A stretch of 64,000 bases of DNA, from assembly GCF_000300875.1 (NCBI RefSeq), contig NZ_AMSG01000009.1, positions 62,001 to 126,000 on the forward strand, given 5' to 3'. The notes beneath the pieces were generated by a model that made no database searches, was not told the DNA's origin, and saw only the letters and a program-made list of their open reading frames with translations. Numbering within the stretch: position 1 is the stretch's first letter; each line of letters begins with the position of its first letter. This document shows positions 39,029 through 48,881 of this stretch, in pieces. A program made the position numbers and the translations under genes. This stretch comes from Galbibacter marinus (GTDB taxonomy: Bacteria; Bacteroidota; Bacteroidia; Flavobacteriales; Flavobacteriaceae).

Positions 39029-40528
39029 TCACTCGAGACTAATGATAAAGCTCGAGGCTGGAAGCCCCTGTTTGTTTATTAAATTACCACGCGTAAAAGA
39101 AGCTAGACCATAGGCTACCTCTTCGGGTTTTTTAGCTACTTTAATTAGAACACTATTTCCTTTTATTTTCGCCTCTACGGGCCTGCCGTCAACATAAAAG
39201 CCTTTAAGACGATCACCTTTAAATGTTAACCCTTTTCCAACGGAAGTAAAATCAATGATAATTTGATTGCCGCGGTATTTGACTTGGCTAACTAATGGAC
39301 CCGATACTGTAATATTGTGATGGTATTGATCTCTTAATGCCCAGAGACTCAATCGCTCTCCAACCGTTTTTTTATCCCTTGGGTGAACATCATTTTTTGC
39401 ACCCACATCAGAGGTAACTGCCATCCCCGTGTTTTTAGTCTCTTGTAAAAACAGACGCTGTTGATTTCTAAATTCAGGCCAAAGCTGTCCTTTGTAATGC
39501 AGGGTGTCTATGGAGGATAATTGCACATAATAAAATGGAAGGTCTGGTTGTTTGTAAAGGTCTCTTAGCTCTGAAACCATTAACTTTTGTAGCATATTGT
39601 ACTCTGTGACCCTGTCAATTTCTTGAGCATTACTCTCACCCTGGTACCAGAGCACCCCGCGAATAGGAAAATCCTTCAGCGGCTTAATTCCACTTGTAAA
39701 AGCAAACCCAGGTTTATAGGAATGGTTTGGACCATGATTATCTGAATAAATGAATCGCTTACCCACGTTTTGCTGACCACGCTCACGAATCCACTCTGGT
39801 AGGGCATCATTATAGAGCCAATTTCCAGATACTTTATGATGAAATTCTGGGTTCTCTTTTAGCCCCTTTTCTGAAATAAAGGTTTCGATTGGTGCACCTC
39901 CAATAGCTAAATTCATCAATCCGATGGGTATGTTTTCTGAGGCTATAATTTCACGAGCAAAGTAATACCCAACAGCGCTCATCGAAGGAGCGCTTATGGA
40001 ATCACTTAACTGCCATTGAACATTTGAATAAAAAAGCTCTGGAGTTAAACGAGTTAGTAAAGAATCTTTAAAATGACGGTTGTAGACATATTTTCCCGCG
40101 AAACTCGGATTGTAAAATCGCAGTAGGGGGTTGAAAAGTGAGTTTTTTTCGCTCTGAAAATGTGCTTCTTGTTCAAGGGCGAATTCCATATTGGATTGCC
40201 CAATTAATAACCATACATCCCCTATGACCACATTCTCAAAGGTGATTTGCTGTTGTTTTGAACGGATAATTAGAGGCGCACCAGTGTTCTGGGCCTTTTG
40301 CGCCGGCATCTGTAGAATCCACTTGCCATTACTATCTGCTGTTGTCTTTAAATGAACCTCACCAAATTCAAGGGTAACCTGGGAATTTGCAAGGGCATTT
40401 CCACTTAATGAAATAGGGTGGTCTCTTTGTAAAACCATGTGGTCGCTAAAGTGTTTCTCAACAGTGAGTTGACTATAGGCCTTTATACCCACTATTAAAA
40501 ATAAAAGACAGATAAGAAACTTATGCAT
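39029..40528 (-). CDS. Sialate O-acetylesterase
   Basis: A 499-residue secreted enzyme that removes O-acetyl esters from sialic acids so that sialidase and aldolase can act. It has a signal peptide (about 1-19), a beta domain (20-100), and the SGNH-type catalytic domain: IGQSNMEF with nucleophile Ser near 116, GVLWYQGESNA near 285, and DVHPRDKKTVGERL with Asp and His near 390. The C-terminal beta domain has FTSVGKGLTFKG. It overlaps the symporter fusion gene by 8 bases, implying coupled translation. Confidence 0.9.
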   Translation of the reverse strand: MHKFLICLLFLIVGIKAYSQLTVEKHFSDHMVLQRDHPISLSGNALANSQVTLEFGEVHLKTTADSNGKWILQMPAQKAQNTGAPLIIRSKQQQITFENVVIGDVWLLIGQSNMEFALEQEAHFQSEKNSLFNPLLRFYNPSFAGKYVYNRHFKDSLLTRLTPELFYSNVQWQLSDSISAPSMSAVGYYFAREIIASENIPIGLMNLAIGGAPIETFISEKGLKENPEFHHKVSGNWLYNDALPEWIRERGQQNVGKRFIYSDNHGPNHSYKPGFAFTSGIKPLKDFPIRGVLWYQGESNAQEIDRVTEYNMLQKLMVSELRDLYKQPDLPFYYVQLSSIDTLHYKGQLWPEFRNQQRLFLQETKNTGMAVTSDVGAKNDVHPRDKKTVGERLSLWALRDQYHHNITVSGPLVSQVKYRGNQIIIDFTSVGKGLTFKGDRLKGFYVDGRPVEAKIKGNSVLIKVAKKPEEVAYGLASFTRGNLINKQGLPASSFIISLE

Positions 40529-43145
40529 TGGCGGGTTTTTTAAACATTAAACTAAAGAGGTAACCAAACACATAACAACTAACCATACCAATGAGAGAAT
40601 ACATCAAAAAGTTAATATCAGTATACACGCTAATTAACCAAGTAACAAGAGCACTTAGAACAAGACCAATGATAACGCCATTAGAATTGGCTCTTTTTGA
40701 TAGCATTCCTAAAAGGAACATTCCTCCAAGACCACCAGTAAATAGACCTAAGAATTTATAGAACTGATCCCAAAGTGATTTGATATTCGAATTAGCCATC
40801 CAAAGGGCGAATATAATTCCAAAAATTCCAATGGCTACGGTAGCTATTCGTGCTATTTTTAAAAGATTTTTATCGCTCCCTTTGGGGTAGAAGTGCTTGT
40901 AAAAGTCATTACAAAATGCCGTTGATACAGAATTTAAACTGCTACTGATACTTGACATAGCAGCAGAGAAAATCCCTCCGATTAACAACCCAGAAACCCC
41001 AGTAGGTAATTCATTGACAATATACCATGGGAAGATAGAATCATTGTTGGGCAGCGCTGGATTTAAGCGCTGGGGCATTTCAGTGTAAAATATAAATAAC
41101 AGTGTTCCTATACCAAAAAATATAATGGTTGCAGGTAGGGTGAGCACGGCATTGGTATAGAGGGTTTTTCTAGAGTTTTTTAAATCGCTGCTGGTAAGGT
41201 AACGCTGGACCACAGTCTGATCTGTACCTTGACTCACTAAAGCGGAGGCTAGACCACCAATAAAAACTACCCAGAAGGTGGATTCCGTAAAGTTGAAATC
41301 CAGATCTATAATATTAAATTTCTGTTTATCACTCGCATAAGAAATCATTTCACCAAACGGCATTTCAGTATGGGTTAAAATCCAAACCACAGATAGTATA
41401 CTTCCACCCATTAGGATAATTACCTGTAAAACATCCGTCCAAATCACCGCTTCTATACCTCCAAAGGTGGTATAAATAATACAAATGATTCCCATGATCA
41501 AAATACTGGTTTCTACAGAGATTCCAGTAACGATCGAAATCGCAAGAGACGGCAGAAGTAGGACAATTCCAATTCTTCCTAGTTGGAACAATATAAAAGA
41601 CAAACTTCCAAAAGCTCTTGCGGTATAGTTGAAACGGTCCTCTAAAAATTCATAAGCTGTGGTAATTTTAAGCTTATTAAAAAACGGAATAAACAGATAA
41701 GCAATCACAGGTGTTATGACAATAGCTGCGATATTTAAAAAGAAAAATGACCAGTCAGTGGTAAAGGACTTCGCTGGAATCGCCATAAAGGTAATAGCAC
41801 TAAGTAACGTCCCAAATACACTTAGACCAGAGGCCCACCATGGTATCCTTCCGCCTCCAACAAAGTAATCATCCGTGGAGCGCTGTTTGTATGAAAAATA
41901 GAGTCCAATTCCCAATGAGATGACAAAGTACGCAGCAATTACCCCGTAGTTTAAAAAGCCAAATGGATTGGTGTTTTCACTAGCGTGAAATTCATAGACC
42001 TTAGGTGTTCTAACCCCAGGAGAAACCTCTCCTGAGACAATATAAAATAAGTTGTCGGCCTTAAAAGATAAGTTGGTAATTGGTATTTGAGTCTCTAGGG
42101 TGTCGTAGACAAACCAAGTATCGGTCATGGTATTAAATGCCAAAACCTCGTTTTGAAAACCAGGATGGTTTTTAAAAATATCGTTCTTTTGAGAAACAAG
42201 CGCATTTTTAATACTGTCCTTATTACTAGCATTTGCCTTTAAAGAAAGGTTCTCAATTTGATCAAATAATTTTTCATCTGATCCACCATAGACCAAAATA
42301 TGCATAGATCCACTTCGCTCCACTGCAGCGCCCATAATAACTCTAGGCTCCCCTTGAATTTCAATAGTTCCTTCCTGCTGCCATACCCCTGTGTTTAGAT
42401 CATAGGATAAAAAGCTCGATAAAGCTTTAGACTTTTGTCCATTTTGCTGATTTCTTCCACCAATAACATATATCTTTTTAGAAAAAGAATCGTCTTGAAC
42501 TACCGCAGAATGCAATGCTCGAGGATCTCCAGGGAAATCAGGTAACTTCTCCCACGAATTTCCTGTTTCTAAGTGAAGTCTATAAAACAAATTGGTACTA
42601 CCATTTGTATCAAGTCCTCCAATAAGATAGATATATCCTTGAAAATAAACAGCCGAAGAATAGGCAAGTGGCTGAGGTAAATCAGGTCCATTTTCAATAA
42701 CTACATCCTTTTTAATGGCGTCGTAGGTGAAGATCAATACACGCTTACTCGGACCATTTTCGTTGTCACCTCCAATGCTATAGATTCCCCTTTCTGTTGA
42801 AACATTCGCAGCATAGGCCAAAGGTTCTGGAAGTTTTTGCTCAGAGGTTGACCACTGACCGCCAGAATAGAGGAAAATTTGATCATGCCATTTTTTCTCT
42901 CCATTTTCCCAAGGCATTTTATCAGGGAAATTAGCACCTCCTGCGGCGATGATATGCTCATTGAAATGACCACCTAATAATCCAGCATATCCGATACTCT
43001 GCTCACCTTCTTCAGTAGAAGGAATATTTTCAAGAGTACTGGATGCAACCTGAGTTGGAGAATTTTCTTGAGCGAAAACACCCATGTGTACCATCAAGAA
43101 AACTAGAAATAATTTTCTTATAGTCTGTAGTAGCTTAGAGGTCAT
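40521..43145 (-). CDS. Sialic acid mutarotase (kelch) fused to sodium:solute symporter
   Basis: An 874-residue two-part protein. Residues about 1-25 are a signal peptide. Residues 45-390 are a kelch beta-propeller of the cyclically permuted mutarotase (NanM-like) type, with repeated YSIGGDNENG, YLIGGLDTNG and YVIGGRNQQNG motifs. From about 398, a sodium:solute symporter follows with some 13-14 hydrophobic helices, including YFVGGGRIPWWASGLSVFGT and GGIEAVIWTDVLQ. The propeller would face the periplasm and convert alpha-Neu5Ac released by sialidase to the beta form for import by the fused transporter. It lies between GH20 and the esterase, with 4- and 8-base junctions. Confidence 0.9.
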   Translation of the reverse strand: MTSKLLQTIRKLFLVFLMVHMGVFAQENSPTQVASSTLENIPSTEEGEQSIGYAGLLGGHFNEHIIAAGGANFPDKMPWENGEKKWHDQIFLYSGGQWSTSEQKLPEPLAYAANVSTERGIYSIGGDNENGPSKRVLIFTYDAIKKDVVIENGPDLPQPLAYSSAVYFQGYIYLIGGLDTNGSTNLFYRLHLETGNSWEKLPDFPGDPRALHSAVVQDDSFSKKIYVIGGRNQQNGQKSKALSSFLSYDLNTGVWQQEGTIEIQGEPRVIMGAAVERSGSMHILVYGGSDEKLFDQIENLSLKANASNKDSIKNALVSQKNDIFKNHPGFQNEVLAFNTMTDTWFVYDTLETQIPITNLSFKADNLFYIVSGEVSPGVRTPKVYEFHASENTNPFGFLNYGVIAAYFVISLGIGLYFSYKQRSTDDYFVGGGRIPWWASGLSVFGTLLSAITFMAIPAKSFTTDWSFFFLNIAAIVITPVIAYLFIPFFNKLKITTAYEFLEDRFNYTARAFGSLSFILFQLGRIGIVLLLPSLAISIVTGISVETSILIMGIICIIYTTFGGIEAVIWTDVLQVIILMGGSILSVVWILTHTEMPFGEMISYASDKQKFNIIDLDFNFTESTFWVVFIGGLASALVSQGTDQTVVQRYLTSSDLKNSRKTLYTNAVLTLPATIIFFGIGTLLFIFYTEMPQRLNPALPNNDSIFPWYIVNELPTGVSGLLIGGIFSAAMSSISSSLNSVSTAFCNDFYKHFYPKGSDKNLLKIARIATVAIGIFGIIFALWMANSNIKSLWDQFYKFLGLFTGGLGGMFLLGMLSKRANSNGVIIGLVLSALVTWLISVYTDINFLMYSLIGMVSCYVFGYLFSLMFKKPANA

Positions 43146-43149
43146 AAGT

Positions 43150-45189
43150 TTAATTTTTAATGCTTGTGCTATATTTTATGGGTTGAGTATCTAAGGGAGC
43201 AAAAGTGAACATCCAATTTTGATACCCGTTTTTGCCTGGCACTTTAAATATCACTGTATTCCAACCCTTTTTTAGAGGGATCGATACAGGTTCTCTGGTC
43301 CAATATAATTCCTCATCTTCCCATGCGATTTCTTGATCTTGTTTGTTTCCCCAACCCTCTGTTACCTGGGGTTTCCAGCCAGGATTAATCCAATTTGGAG
43401 AAGGTAATTGTTCACCATTGATCCAAAATGTCCCACCATTGGCATCCCACTGACCAGCCTTTGGAATCCCATTATAGGCTCTATTGGCTCTATAGGGAGT
43501 TTCAAAACCGATTAAAGCAGGCATTAATCTTTCCGTTTCGCTATATATGTTTGTCATAGCGTAGTATACCTCACCTGGTTTAGCCGCTGGAAAATACCCT
43601 CCTAACTTAAAGCGATCACGGATATAAATAGTGTTTCCAGTGGCAAGCCTTAAAGAATCCGAATTTTCAAAGGCTTGCTGTAACTCTATAGGAGAAACAG
43701 TAATACTATCCTTAAAGGGGCCTACAAGCTTCCACTGCGCTTGAGCTTGGGCGGTATATTGAAATGGTAATTCCTTAAAGTATCGCTTTTTATGTACCAT
43801 TAAGTAATCCTCAAAAGCATCAAAGTATGTATGCTCTGGACTGTTGTATGGAGGAATTTTTGTTAGGTAATCTCTTGAGGCTTCACTCACATCATCAGTC
43901 CATGTTTTCCAAGCGTAGGTCAAAAGAGAAGGGTAGAGGGGGTTTATTTTTATGATATCTGGACCTTGCTTTACATTTACATCATTCCAAAGGCAAAGAA
44001 TACCTCCTAAGATAGTGTTGTTTGAACCCGCACCAATGGGTTTAAAGAAAAGTTTTGGAATATGAACATAAGGTTCACCATTGTTCACATAGCTATTCCA
44101 GGAATCAATTTCCCTAAAGGGAGTCTCCCCTGAAACTTTCTCTGCTCGCCAGCCTTGTCTTATCACATCCATATCGGTCTCTAGACCTGGATTCCAAACC
44201 ATGACATCCCTACCGTGATCATTACAAAACCCAATCATAGTATCTAAAAATTCCTTTGGATTGTCAATTTCAACCTCGTCCGACCCGATGTGAATTATCG
44301 GTGCCATATCCTGTGGTATTTCTGTGAAAAACTCTTTAAGGATCACCTTTAAGGCTTCCATTCCTTGTTCAGATTCCATTTTAAAACCCATGGAAGTGAC
44401 AAAAGAATCACTATGCCCTGGCATATCGATCTCGGGAATAATCATTATTTGACGCTCTTTAGCATAAGAGAAAAGATCTCTGATTTGCTCATAGGTATAA
44501 TACAGCCCAGGATCTCTGGTGGGGCGATGATTTTGAGCTCCGGTGAGTTGCGGATAAGCTTTACTTTCAATCCTCCATGCTGGTCGATCAGTTAAATGCC
44601 ATTGAAAAACATTGAGCTTATATTGTGCCATGATATCGAGCTGTTGCTTTAAAAACTCCATGGTCTGATAATTTCGGCCAACATCGATCATAAGTCCCCG
44701 GATATCATAGGCAGGAACATCATAAATGCGACATAGTTGAAGGGTTGCTTTCCCATTGGCCTTCCCTATGAGTTGCCTTAGGGTTTGAGCGGCGTAATAT
44801 TGTCCACTCTCAGAAGAAGCCTTTATGGTAATATCGTTTTTTTTAACTTCCAAATCATAGCCTTGCTCTGGGATTTCTGAATCTTCTATAAATTTAATGG
44901 GTATCCCGCTACTTGAGACAGTGATCCCAGATTCATCCAATATACCATGGAGCGCTTTTGAAACAGAGGTCGCTAATTCTCCATCTTTAGGAAGCTTTAT
45001 ATTTTCCACAGACACTGCTTTTCTTCCCCACTGAACCTCTGATGGAAATGGAATTAATTTCACAGGCGCCTGTTTTAATTCTTCTGCTGTAAATTTTGCT
45101 TTAAACTCAGTGGATTGCGCAAATAGCTTATCATTCCCAATGGAAAGTGAAAAGAAAAATATGCAGAAAAATAATAATAAATATCTCAT
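43150..45189 (-). CDS. Beta-N-acetylhexosaminidase (GH20)
   Basis: A 679-residue exported glycosidase removing terminal GlcNAc or GalNAc exposed after desialylation. It has a signal peptide (about 1-24), a GH20b N-terminal domain (45-160), and the catalytic barrel (about 165-480) with FQWHLTDRPAWRIE, IPEIDMPGHSDSF and HIGSDEVE, the Asp-Glu catalytic pair. The C-terminal 200 residues form an extra beta-rich region with Trp- and Gly-rich segments, perhaps a binding module. It lies 4 bases upstream of the symporter fusion in the nan operon. Confidence 0.93.
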   Translation of the reverse strand: MRYLLLFFCIFFFSLSIGNDKLFAQSTEFKAKFTAEELKQAPVKLIPFPSEVQWGRKAVSVENIKLPKDGELATSVSKALHGILDESGITVSSSGIPIKFIEDSEIPEQGYDLEVKKNDITIKASSESGQYYAAQTLRQLIGKANGKATLQLCRIYDVPAYDIRGLMIDVGRNYQTMEFLKQQLDIMAQYKLNVFQWHLTDRPAWRIESKAYPQLTGAQNHRPTRDPGLYYTYEQIRDLFSYAKERQIMIIPEIDMPGHSDSFVTSMGFKMESEQGMEALKVILKEFFTEIPQDMAPIIHIGSDEVEIDNPKEFLDTMIGFCNDHGRDVMVWNPGLETDMDVIRQGWRAEKVSGETPFREIDSWNSYVNNGEPYVHIPKLFFKPIGAGSNNTILGGILCLWNDVNVKQGPDIIKINPLYPSLLTYAWKTWTDDVSEASRDYLTKIPPYNSPEHTYFDAFEDYLMVHKKRYFKELPFQYTAQAQAQWKLVGPFKDSITVSPIELQQAFENSDSLRLATGNTIYIRDRFKLGGYFPAAKPGEVYYAMTNIYSETERLMPALIGFETPYRANRAYNGIPKAGQWDANGGTFWINGEQLPSPNWINPGWKPQVTEGWGNKQDQEIAWEDEELYWTREPVSIPLKKGWNTVIFKVPGKNGYQNWMFTFAPLDTQPIKYSTSIKN

Positions 45190-45232
45190 AGAGATGGTAT
45201 TGTATAATTGAATGATTAATTTTTTTTAAAGG

Positions 45233-46000
45233 TTACTGGTACATGTCATTTGTGTTGGCATGGTGAAGCTGATGTAGAAACTCTGCAATAACCTGGGTAG
45301 TTTCCTTAAAAAATATTGCTCCTTTTTCGGCGGTAGATTTTGATGGGTCACCAACCCCTGTATCTTTGGTGACAGAAGTCCACTTTCTCTGGGTAGTTAT
45401 CCAGTTATTGAGCGCATTAATTTTAAAAGTTTTCGCCTTACCGTCACCCGCCTGGTCTAACTCGAGAACAAGTTCAGGTAAAAGGTGCATAATTGCTGAG
45501 GTTTCTAGCTCTCCTGCATGATCACCTGGGTCGTCAAAGAACTCCTTACCATCCTTGGCCTGCCACCAGTTTAATGCGCAGACAAACACCTTAGGATAAA
45601 GCGCACTTAATTCACGAATAATAGGCTTAAAGCTATTACCGCCATGAGCGTTTATTATCACAAGCTTATCTATGTTCTGTAAATCCAGCATATGTACAAT
45701 ATCCTTAAGCACTTCTAACTGAGTACTGGGATTCATATTCACGCAAAAAGGAACATCCAATTGCCCTGTATTTACTCCGAAGGGAACTACTGGTAAGACA
45801 ATCGGTCGAGCCCCTTTTTCCCAAGCAATAGCCGCTGCCTGTATGGCTGCATTTTCCGCTAAGTAATTATCAGTTCCATAAGGTAGGTGATAATTGTGGG
45901 CCTCGGTAGCACCCCATGGGAGTACTGCCGTGGTATAGGTTCGGCTTTTAACGTCTTTCCAATTGTTTTCCTGTAATACATAAGGTCTTGGTGTTCTCAT
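45233..46000 (-). CDS. Creatininase-family amidohydrolase within the sialic-acid operon
   Basis: A 255-residue protein without signal peptide. Family metal ligands are in place: Glu and His in WGATEAHNYHLPYG, Asp in GTDNYLAE, His in INAHGGN and Glu in HAGELETSAI. Creatininase-family enzymes open cyclic amides or hydrolyse formamides in creatinine, riboflavin and mycofactocin-related pathways. None of these fits the neighbours (sialidase upstream, hexosaminidase downstream). Position suggests a cytosolic step on an unusual sialic acid, such as an N-acyl or lactam form, but this is conjecture. Confidence 0.85.
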   Translation of the reverse strand: MRTPRPYVLQENNWKDVKSRTYTTAVLPWGATEAHNYHLPYGTDNYLAENAAIQAAAIAWEKGARPIVLPVVPFGVNTGQLDVPFCVNMNPSTQLEVLKDIVHMLDLQNIDKLVIINAHGGNSFKPIIRELSALYPKVFVCALNWWQAKDGKEFFDDPGDHAGELETSAIMHLLPELVLELDQAGDGKAKTFKINALNNWITTQRKWTSVTKDTGVGDPSKSTAEKGAIFFKETTQVIAEFLHQLHHANTNDMYQ

Positions 46001-46096
46001 TGTTGTGGTGTTTATGATTTTTCAGATTAATAACAGGCAATACCCCTGAGAAAAAAAATACAGGAGTATTGTCTTATTTGGTTTTATAATTCATCA

Positions 46097-47704
46097 CTAG
46101 TTTAAAAGCGATGTCACTGGAATCTTTTGAAAGTATAAATCGCCACTTCCTTCATATAAGATTCCGATGTAATTTTCATCGATCTGCGTTAGACACGAAT
46201 ATCCGTACCCCGCTTGTTGATATAGCTCAAGCTGATTTTCTTTTGGCCAAGTGTCGCCGTCATCTAAACTTGTTTTAATGGTCATATGAGCTCTGGCCAC
46301 TTTGGAGTTTGGATTGGAGAAAAACAATACATCGCTTTGACCTTCTCTTTCAAAAGAGATAATACTAGCCATACAGTTGGACTCAATAAGCGCTTTTCTA
46401 GAGGTTGGATGCTCAGTCCAAGTCTTTCCAAGATCAGTAGTTACAGCGATAGAACGCCCGTTTTGAGGATCATTTCGATCTTTTCGATTTCTGTCATCTC
46501 TCATATTTAACATCAAGCTACCATCGCTTAGTTCAACCACTTGGGCCTCTGTGGTCTCGGATTTTGCACCCGTACCAACCTGCCAAGTCTCACCTGCATC
46601 TTTACTATAAATAATTGTAGAATGAGGAATTGCATTTTCGTCCTTGTATTGCGCTGGGAAGACAAGCGTCCCATCCTTCATGGTAATTCCATTTCCAGGA
46701 CCATTGAAGAACAATTTCCAAGATGGATCTTTCATTTGTTTGGTAATATTAATAGGCTCTGACCAAGTTTTTCCATCATCCTGGCTTTTTACCAGCATAA
46801 ACTGACCTGTTTCTTCTGGCGTCATTCCTTGTTCTGAGGCCCACCAAGCACGTTTATCTTTTTTACCATGTAGCCATAATGCCGCCACCCAAATAGTTCC
46901 GGTGTTTTTATCAACTAATACTGCTGGATCACCGATACCATTTTCATCCTGTGGTAAACCGCCATAGGTTCCCATATCCATAATCACCTGCATAGGCTCC
47001 CAAGTTTGTCCACCGTCGGTACTTCTATTCATACCAACATCTACATGAGCCTGAAGATCGACGCTACTGTTGTATCTTATATCATAGACCGCGATAAGAG
47101 TACCCTTGTTTGTTGTTGCAAGACCTGGTATTCTATAGGTATGAACATTGTCATCTCCCTTATTTCTAAGGGCAATTCCAAGATTTAATACATTTGATTT
47201 GTCACGAGACTCTAAAGTAAGCCTAGAACCATCTTTAAACTCCAAGTAGCGTATTGCAACACCAGTTGTTTTTGTGATGTCTACATCTTGTTTTATCGCC
47301 AAAGAAACCCATAAATTCTCAGGCTCCTGAGATAGTTTATGATCGCCCTTAATAGCGACACTTTGATCCTCAGGAGAAACGCTTCCAAAAAGTGTAGCCT
47401 TTTTGAAATCAACCTTTGAGGTAGTATCGCTATAGATACTGATATTCTCAATGGCTGAAACTGGTAAATCACCTAGAAGATCTAGATGGACACCTACCAA
47501 AGTTTTAGAAGCAGCACTATCCTTTAGCTGCAGGCTTAATTTTACAACCTTATTGTTGTCTTTTCGAGTAAGTACCGGCATTTGTAAATCGGTCACCTTA
47601 GCAGTAACCTGATCTGTTTCTTGAACCGTTGTACAACTACTTACAATTAAGGCAAACGCCACGCATAACGCGCCTAGAGGTCTAAATGATTTAAAGTATT
47701 CCAT
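46097..47704 (-). CDS. nanH: Exo-alpha-sialidase (GH33), lipoprotein
   Basis: A 535-residue surface or periplasmic lipoprotein (signal ALCVAFALIVSSC, lipidated Cys near residue 24). The N-terminal carbohydrate-binding sialidase domain (about 35-180) precedes a six-bladed propeller. The arginine-triad motif YRIPGL lies near 187. Five Asp boxes are visible: STDGGQTW, SQDDGKTW, SKDAGETW, TTDLGKTW and SLDDGDTW. It releases terminal sialic acid from glycans. ATG 47704 (MEYFKSFRPLGAL) is chosen over 47740, which lacks a sensible signal and would overlap the upstream gene. Second gene of the operon. Confidence 0.95.
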   Translation of the reverse strand: MEYFKSFRPLGALCVAFALIVSSCTTVQETDQVTAKVTDLQMPVLTRKDNNKVVKLSLQLKDSAASKTLVGVHLDLLGDLPVSAIENISIYSDTTSKVDFKKATLFGSVSPEDQSVAIKGDHKLSQEPENLWVSLAIKQDVDITKTTGVAIRYLEFKDGSRLTLESRDKSNVLNLGIALRNKGDDNVHTYRIPGLATTNKGTLIAVYDIRYNSSVDLQAHVDVGMNRSTDGGQTWEPMQVIMDMGTYGGLPQDENGIGDPAVLVDKNTGTIWVAALWLHGKKDKRAWWASEQGMTPEETGQFMLVKSQDDGKTWSEPINITKQMKDPSWKLFFNGPGNGITMKDGTLVFPAQYKDENAIPHSTIIYSKDAGETWQVGTGAKSETTEAQVVELSDGSLMLNMRDDRNRKDRNDPQNGRSIAVTTDLGKTWTEHPTSRKALIESNCMASIISFEREGQSDVLFFSNPNSKVARAHMTIKTSLDDGDTWPKENQLELYQQAGYGYSCLTQIDENYIGILYEGSGDLYFQKIPVTSLLN

Positions 47705-47714
47705 AAATAGTAAT

Positions 47715-48875
47715 CTATTGTTTATTTTCAATTCGTTCAAAAGTTTTCCAGCATTGGTACATTGCTCTGGGCACGTGGAAACATCCTTTCCACTTCCCGC
47801 CTTTAAGTTCTAAAAGCGGCTCACCTTGACGATTTAAGTAACCATACCATTCGCCGTATTTAGGATCCGGGAAATGATCCCAACTATATTGATGTACCTT
47901 AGTATACCAATCTCTTAATCTATGATCATCTATATGCTCCATAGCCTTTGTTAAGGCTACTAAGGTTTCTAGGTGTACCCACCAAAGTTTTTGATCCCAC
48001 TCCAATTGTAGTAGAGGGTGCCCCTTTATATCCATAAAATAAAATATCCCACCAAACTCTTTATCCCAAGAATATTCTAAGGTAGTTATTATCGTTTTGG
48101 CCGCCAATTCAATGAGTGATTTATCTTGACGCCTTACACCTATATCAATTAAAAACCACATCGCTTCAATACCGTGACCAGGATTGATCAATCGCCCTTG
48201 AAAAGTATCTGAAGGGCTGCCATCTAGTTCTACATTTTCGCGAATAATACCTAAAGAGGAATCCAGAAAATCATTGGTGATTTCTTTAATACACTGATCC
48301 AAAGTTTGTTCAATCTCCTCTTTTTCCAATATATGTTCTAACTCTAAGACCAAATTCGAAAGGATCATAGGGAGTGAAAACCCTTTTAACTGGCGGTTTC
48401 CTGTGCTTTTTTCATAGATGCCTTTTGGATTGTGTTGCTTGTTTAGAATGTTGTGATAGGTGTCTCTTGCCAGGGCGCTATAAGCCTCATCATTTGTAGC
48501 TTTGGCATATTGGGCAAAGGCCATGGCAGCAAAACAATCTGAAAAAATATTATAAGGTTGCACTAAGGCTGATCCTTCGCGCGAGGTGGAAAAATAAAAA
48601 TTTCCATCCGAATCCTTTGCATGGTTTTCAAGGAAGTCGATCCCGGATTTAGCAATATTTAACCATGATGACTTAGCCTCAACCTGATTATAAAGTAGAG
48701 AGAACATCCAAGCCTGTCTACCTTGTAGCCAAGTGAATTTATCGGTATCAAAGACATTGCCCTGAGAGTCTAAACAAGTGAAATATCCACTGTGTTCTGA
48801 GTCTAGAGAATACTGCTCCCAAAAGGGGATAACATCATCTAATAAGGCGTCTTTATAAATTTTTGCGTATTTCAT
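47715..48875 (-). CDS. nanE: N-acylglucosamine 2-epimerase (AGE family)
   Basis: A 386-residue cytosolic alpha/alpha-barrel enzyme converting N-acetylmannosamine to N-acetylglucosamine, the step after the aldolase in the NanLET-type pathway of Bacteroides. Signatures include FTWLQGRQAWMFSLLYN, LINPGHGIEAMWFLID and WWVHLETLVALTKAM. It heads the seven-gene minus-strand operon running to 37883. Its promoter (TATATTTG, minus) and the palindromic operator at 48882-48896 lie directly upstream. A GlcNAc kinase is not encoded nearby. Confidence 0.92.
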   Translation of the reverse strand: MKYAKIYKDALLDDVIPFWEQYSLDSEHSGYFTCLDSQGNVFDTDKFTWLQGRQAWMFSLLYNQVEAKSSWLNIAKSGIDFLENHAKDSDGNFYFSTSREGSALVQPYNIFSDCFAAMAFAQYAKATNDEAYSALARDTYHNILNKQHNPKGIYEKSTGNRQLKGFSLPMILSNLVLELEHILEKEEIEQTLDQCIKEITNDFLDSSLGIIRENVELDGSPSDTFQGRLINPGHGIEAMWFLIDIGVRRQDKSLIELAAKTIITTLEYSWDKEFGGIFYFMDIKGHPLLQLEWDQKLWWVHLETLVALTKAMEHIDDHRLRDWYTKVHQYSWDHFPDPKYGEWYGYLNRQGEPLLELKGGKWKGCFHVPRAMYQCWKTFERIENKQ

Positions 48876-48881
48876 AGTTTA

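Noticed and set aside
45195-45225. Weak operator-like TATTGTATAATTGA upstream of the hexosaminidase gene
   Set aside because: It lacks the ACAT half-site and there is no -7 box; the gene is inside the operon.
47705-47740. Longer sialidase start overlapping nanE
   Set aside because: It would place 12 polar residues ahead of the lipoprotein signal; ATG 47704 gives a normal signal peptide.
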